A stretch of 64,000 bases of DNA. Origin: Crotophaga sulcirostris (Eukaryota; Chordata; Aves; Cuculiformes; Crotophagidae). A model generated the notes under the pieces. It did no database searches and was not told where the DNA came from. It worked only from the letters and a program-made list of their open reading frames with translations. The DNA is taken from positions 418,325 through 482,324 of the forward strand of contig VYZB01000040.1 of NCBI GenBank assembly GCA_013397455.1, in the 5' to 3' direction. The first letter of the stretch is position 1. Each line of letters begins with the position of its first letter. Positions 59,027-64,000 of this stretch are shown in pieces. A program made the translations under genes and the position numbers.

Positions 59027-61715
59027 CAAAGGTACTGGGGTGTATTATGTACACTCTCTGTTATTATATTTTCCCATCATTACCTGCTCTTGGGCACTAT
59101 TACATCCAAAACATTTTGTTCTTGTTAAGACACACAAGCACAATATTATTACAGTCAAAATCAGTTTTCAGTTTAACCTTTACTAAATTTTCTGTGTCTA
59201 TTTAACACAGGTATTTCTTTTGGGCTTCATAAGCCTAACACCTGACTGAGAAACTGCATGTGAGAATTTTACCCTGTGCTGGAACCAATCGTTTCCTATT
59301 GCATAGACTGAACAGGCTCCACTGTCAGTGTTTCTGGAACACTTAAAAACACAGTTAAAAAGTTTTTCTGACACAAGAGTACCAGGTAAACAACAGCAGA
59401 TCAGAAAAACTCTTGACCAACCTCTGCAAAATGAAAGCAATCGATCTGATTCACTTTCTTCAAATGCCATTTGTCTTATGTCTTTTCTTCTCAACTGAAA
59501 TCAATATTGCTTCAGGTTTCTGGATTGTTTTATAGACGTATAAAGTCCTCTATTTATGTTAGAAAAGTTTTACCTTGCAATACGTTGTGTCTCAAACATC
59601 GTTTATATGTTGCTCTCTGAAAAGAATGAGGAAGCAACTATTGAACTTAACATCCTGTCTTTATCACATTCATTGCAAGCTGCCTAATTAAAATAATAAA
59701 AGATGAAAAATAAAAAATAAAATGGAAATTCTACTGCATAAAAATGAGATAATTTTTTTTTCAATTTTGTTCAACTCCTTGTCACAAAAAACTCCCACTG
59801 ATCTGGGTGATGCTATACTTTCACCACAGCAGAAAGCAGACCAGCAATAACCCTACTCAGCAGTTTGGGGTGAGGTTTCTGCACTGCAAAACTTAGGGCA
59901 GATGCCCTGAACTTCAATTCACTAAGACTCAGCCATCAAAGGAGGCCTTTGATTCCTACCTGTCACTACCTAGATAGTTACAAGTCTAGAAATGAGAGAA
60001 ACTCCAGGGCAAAAGAATGGTGAGCATACGAGGAGACTGGAATGGTCAGTGGAGGGATAATGAAGGACCTCAAGAAAGTGAAAAAATGAATGGACATATA
60101 AATATAATAGGACATAATAGTTCAGGGAGTCTTGATAAGGTCTACAACAACTGGTTGTTCTGGGATGGGGACCTGGGAGGACATCTATGCTGTGCAATAA
60201 AGTGAAGCACAGAGCCATACATGGCTTCAGCAAGCTTTGCAACCACAACTGAATTCGAAGCACTGGCTTCAAGTGAAGCACTGTGCTAACACAGCTGTAT
60301 TGACCAACAATGCAATGCATATATGTAACTAGTCAGTTGTTGGTCTCCCTTTGGGTTATTCATATTAAAAAATGTGACCAGTTTTGTGTTATCTTCTAGC
60401 TTGACTTACGACTAATCCCATTTAGGCATATTCCTCTTTTATGCATATAAACCCCAAGCAATCATGTTTAGGTAACTTCTATTTTTTGGAGATATGAACT
60501 TAAATCTAGAAAACAGAGATGTTCTTGAGACAGCTAGTGACAAATGAACATCTAATTGTGCCTGCTACTTGTATAAATTAATCTGAATTTTTTATATGAA
60601 AAGATAAAAGTGATTACTAGTGTATCTGTACCCTAAATTCCATGGGTGATGTTAGAAATAGAAAGAAATATTCTGAGGAAATATTATTTTGGAGAGAAAA
60701 ACTAGACTTGGGTGAATCTTTGAGAGTCTCTTTTTCATGATTGCCTTATCAATTAAGTCAATGGGTAAAAATCAGATTTAGAGGTATTCATAGACCTTCA
60801 CTGTGGCCTTTACATAGAGAATGGCAGTAAGAGTTCATTCTGGTGGTTTGTTTTTATGCCATCTGAACTGTTTGAGTTTAGTCTTACAGTGATTTCAAGA
60901 GCTATAACAGAAGCCATTAAAAAAACTTCCATTTTTTAACATCCATTTTCTAGACCTGTGCAGGAAGTAATAAAATTCTTTATGTAGAACCTGATTATTT
61001 TTGTCAGATCTGGTAGTTCAATGTGCACTACATAATTCTGTCAGTGAATTAAACACATACAATGCCTGAATGGTTTTGTTGGTTTTGTATTGTTATTCTA
61101 GTACTTAACTCGGTCAGAGAATGACCTTGACTCAGCATTGTTAAATGAGAATTAAATTCACATGCTCTGTACCACGCTAAGAATGTGAGGGAATTGTTTG
61201 AACATAGCTAGGTTCCTGTCAACACAGAAATCCAGCTGTGCATACAGACATCTGTTTCTACTAGAGGTTTGTGCAGTAGAAAAGGAAACACAGCTGGAGG
61301 CAGGGGAAAGCTAAACTACTCCAAATACTCTGCAGGTTCTCCAATATTATGTCTTTTCTGGTCCATCTCTTAAAATCTAATTCTCCCTAATACTACAAAA
61401 TTGGTGAAGAACTCCAGTGAAGTCTTAGGTTCTCAGCAGGACTCTACAATATCTGTTTGGGTGGAGGTGGAGAAACGCTCAACACTTAGACTACGCACAC
61501 TTGGACTAAAAGGAAAAAAAATGTATGAGGGAGTCTGAGTTGTTTCTGGAGTCTTGGTGCATATTCAGACAACCTGACTGTACCTTTTCCTTCTGCACTC
61601 AGTGAAGGTCATTCACTCAGTGAAAATTATTTTCCTATTTTGTGTTCCTGTGTACAGAGGAATTCTGATTTTTTTTAGCAATTATTGCCCAACCTCATTC
61701 TAAGGCACCTTATAC
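59027..61715. other. No gene seen; unique sequence
   Basis: A 116-codon minus frame (59970-60320) and a 98-codon minus frame (59198-59494) lack recognisable domains. The stretch 60000-60310 is purine-rich and more complex than its flanks, but I cannot assign it. Confidence 0.5.
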
Positions 61716-61912
61716 AATCATACAATAGAATCATAAAATTATTTATGTTGGAAACGACTCATCAAGTCCAAGCCTTAGCCTAGCACTGCCAAGTCCACCA
61801 CTAAACCATGTATCACATCTTCACATCCTTTAAATACCTTCAGGGGTGGTGATTCAACCACTTCCCTGGGCAGCCTGTTCCAATGCTTGTTGAACCTTCT
61901 GATGAAGAAGTC
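61716..61912 (-). mobile_element. CR1 LINE 3' end
   Basis: Minus-strand copy with terminal 'caatcatacaatagaatcat' octamers, 'gttggaaacgactcatcaag', 'tagcactgccaagtccacc', 'actaaaccatgtatcacatc' and 'cttccctgggcagcctgttc'. The reading then decays ('tgcttgttgaaccttctgat'), where ORF2 codons would follow. It is an older copy of the ATTCTATG-tail type. Confidence 0.9.
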
Positions 61913-62485
61913 ATCATCTCTTTCCTTCATCTTTCACATCCTGCCAGCATTCTAATGGTCATCAACTTTATTCCTCAACACAGAACTTGGAAGAAGTGCA
62001 GAGAAACCTAACTTTCCTGAAATAAGTTTTTAAAGTCTGTTAGGTTTTTCGAGATATTTCTATGGAATGCTAACATTAACCTGTACTAATCTTCTCAGGA
62101 CAACATATCAAGTCAGAAAGACTGTCTTAGGTATAGAAACAGCAGTGTTGTTACACCATGGCAATCAGTGTAGCAGTAACTATTTGTGCCCCAAATTGCA
62201 AGGAAATGGCTATTTTCTTCTACCTACAGGGCAAGTTTATCTGTTTACTCTATATTTTGCATTTTCCAAGCTCATTACTTTCTTGTTCCTGTCTCAATAT
62301 ATGCTCTATCCTTTGCACCAGCTCACCTTTTCTTTGAGAATTAAGTTCTCTAATGCCAATGAAGATGCTGTTAATTGCCCTAGTACAGCTTTTGTGTGTC
62401 TCTGTATTACATCATTTTAGACTGAATTTCAGTTGGCTTATACTTATCCTGTGTACTTAGACTTTTGTAACATTTTCCTTTGAAA
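61913..62485. other. No gene seen; unique sequence
   Basis: A 117-codon plus frame (62067-62420) has mixed hydrophobic composition but no recognisable domain. I take it as chance. Confidence 0.5.
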
Positions 62486-62487
62486 AG

Positions 62488-62660
62488 TATGAAATGCTTT
62501 ACAAGTCATTAAAAACCACCAGCAGCAATTTTTGAGTTGGTGAACCAACAAAAGGGGTTTCATTGATTTGTCCAAGATGAGTTAGTAAGTGCAGCAACAC
62601 ACAAACCCTGGAGATTTAACACTTTCTTCTCTCTCTGACTACAAGATGAAAACACTATTA
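62488..62660 (-). mobile_element. MIR-like ancient SINE
   Basis: In reverse-complement order: 'gaaatgctttacaagtcatt' (tail part), 'ttcattgatttgtccaag' with 'atgagttagtaagtgcag' (the core 'gtgacttgtccaagatcacacagtaag'), then 'aaccctggagatttaacac', where MIR has 'aacccaggtctcctgactc'. Three motifs in the right order over about 170 bp make this the best of the minus-strand MIR-like calls. Confidence 0.55.
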
Positions 62661-64000
62661 TCTCACTAGCCTGTCCTTACTCTCTCAAGTGAAATTTATT
62701 ACACCAATACACGGTCTCCAAAGTCCCATTTCTGTGATAATACAGTTTTTCATTAGCTTTTGTAAAATTCTTAATACTGTTGTTTATTTTATCCCACTCC
62801 AGGCAACATAACTAGGAACCAATAAGAAACAGATCCTAACAGCTATGACCCTTTGACATACTAATATTTAGGCTGAGATTTTTTTTTTCAAAGGTCCCAA
62901 AAACTTCTAGAAAGTAAAATGTCATCTAAATCAAGAACCCAACTTTTGGAGGCTTCTTTTCTGCAGAAAGAATAATTATTTCTATAATAATTATCTTTCC
63001 TGAACGCAGTCTTATGGAAATGTCTTCAGATGTGAACTGTTTTAAATAGAAAAAATAAATTCTACCCCTTTCAATCTAGACAAAGAGTGATGCTTCTCTT
63101 TTTTAGCAGTACAGCAGGGTAAGTTTCTGTTTCCTTACATGTAGAACACGTTGCACACTTCACACATCACTTATAATCACATGCTGCACCTTGTTTAGAA
63201 GATTGCCTGCAAGAATGATCTATCTCTGCTGTCAAGATGAATATTTCCAATATTAAAATATCAAAACGCTTTTAACTCAGAGATAAGAGAATTAGTATTG
63301 ACTTAAAATGAGGACTTCTACACAGATTTTTATCCCACATCACTTTGCGTTTTAATACCAAATCTTTGAAACAGTCAGTTCCACTTTGTTTCTCTCAGAT
63401 GAGGAACAACATCTGACTACCAGCTGCACAGAAATTAAACTCTTGTTTTCATGTAACACTTTTATTGGCTCTGTGCTGTGTTAATATGACAAACGTATTG
63501 TAGCTGAAGTATTATAATGAATTGTGTGAGTTTCTATTAAGTTTGAAAGCATTTTTTACCAAGTTTGTACTCACATCATTTGCAAGTCAATACAAAAAAG
63601 GAACATAGCAAGAAAACTAATGTAGTGTGCATTATATTAGTCTCATTCTCATTACTGTCAGAAATTAATTGCTGCATATACAAACAACTCAGAACAGTTC
63701 TACCTCACCCCTTCAATTAGTGAATAAGCGAATCCTCGACAGAAGGCTTCTAAAGGACTCTGTCTCACAAAACAGCTCTCTGCCACAGATGAGATAAATT
63801 CCTAAACAAAACTAAGGGAAAGTATTAAAAAACACAATTCGGTTCACAGACCCTCACCTGTAACCTCTGCAGGAAGTTTGCACTGAAAAAGAGCTGAAGC
63901 GGAAAAACAGTTCTGAGAAACACAACTAACAAAGCCTTATTCCTAAACATTAAAGTTCACTGCCTGGACTCTCAGAAGTGTCACAAAGTGAGCTTTCTAT
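62661..64000. other. No gene seen; unique AT-rich sequence to window end
   Basis: It contains a bulged inverted repeat at 62966-62999. No ORF over 60 codons and no repeat recognised. Confidence 0.55.
62966..62999. repeat. 14/15-bp inverted repeat with 5-nt loop
   Basis: Left arm GAAAGAATAATTATT (62966-62980), loop TCTAT, right arm AATAATTATCTTTC (62986-62999). They pair fully apart from one bulged A. Confidence 0.88.

Noticed and set aside
59970..60320. 116-codon minus ORF
   Set aside because: No domain, overlapping open frame on plus, and cysteine/leucine/serine-rich composition typical of random frames.
62067..62420. 117-codon plus ORF with hydrophobic stretches
   Set aside because: Hydrophobicity follows from T-rich codons. 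No signal peptide or known family is clear.

Overview
The window is AT-rich vertebrate DNA, almost certainly from a bird. The best evidence is about a dozen CR1 LINE fragments, which run from very short young-looking tails to an ancient L3-like copy. There are also two avian LTR-type repeats, some worn MIR-like SINE remnants, and short assembly gaps. There is no bacterial or phage organisation: no operons, ribosome binding sites or dense ORFs. I cannot name the species. One group of CR1 copies ends in repeats of ATACTGTG instead of the commoner ATTCTATG, which may help place the lineage.

I found no host protein-coding gene I could defend. Every long ORF is explained by a CR1 fragment (34080-34838, 31457-31816, 58641-58937), by reading through N runs (7265-8177, 48658-49200), by a stop-free pentanucleotide microsatellite (17883-18261), or by chance. 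The window is best read as a gene desert or the inside of a very large intron.

Layout. 1-9 kb: unique AT-rich sequence, CR1 pieces at 727 and 5803, and a GC-richer block broken by a 569-base gap (7407-7975). 9-20 kb: a CR1 tail at 9066, a possible LTR-like promoter at 10081-10212, MIR-like pieces at 14.1 and 18.3 kb, and an AAAGG microsatellite at 17.95 kb. 20-31 kb: an ancient CR1/L3 at 20.2 kb, two converging CR1 tails at 24.3-24.65 kb, several stretches that look like conserved noncoding elements, and a near-perfect 70-nt hairpin at 29921-29990. 31-38 kb: the most repeat-rich part, with CR1 copies on both strands and an LTR-type repeat that carries a tandem array of about 49 bp units. 38-64 kb: mostly unique sequence, with a solo LTR at 47.1 kb, a 480-base gap, CR1 copies at 53.7, 58.6 and 61.7 kb, and MIR-like pieces.

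I did not find a new multi-gene system. The observations most worth a second look are the 29.9 kb hairpin (possible young miRNA or template-switch palindrome), the candidate conserved noncoding elements, the GC-richer block around the first gap, and the structural oddities inside the repeats.
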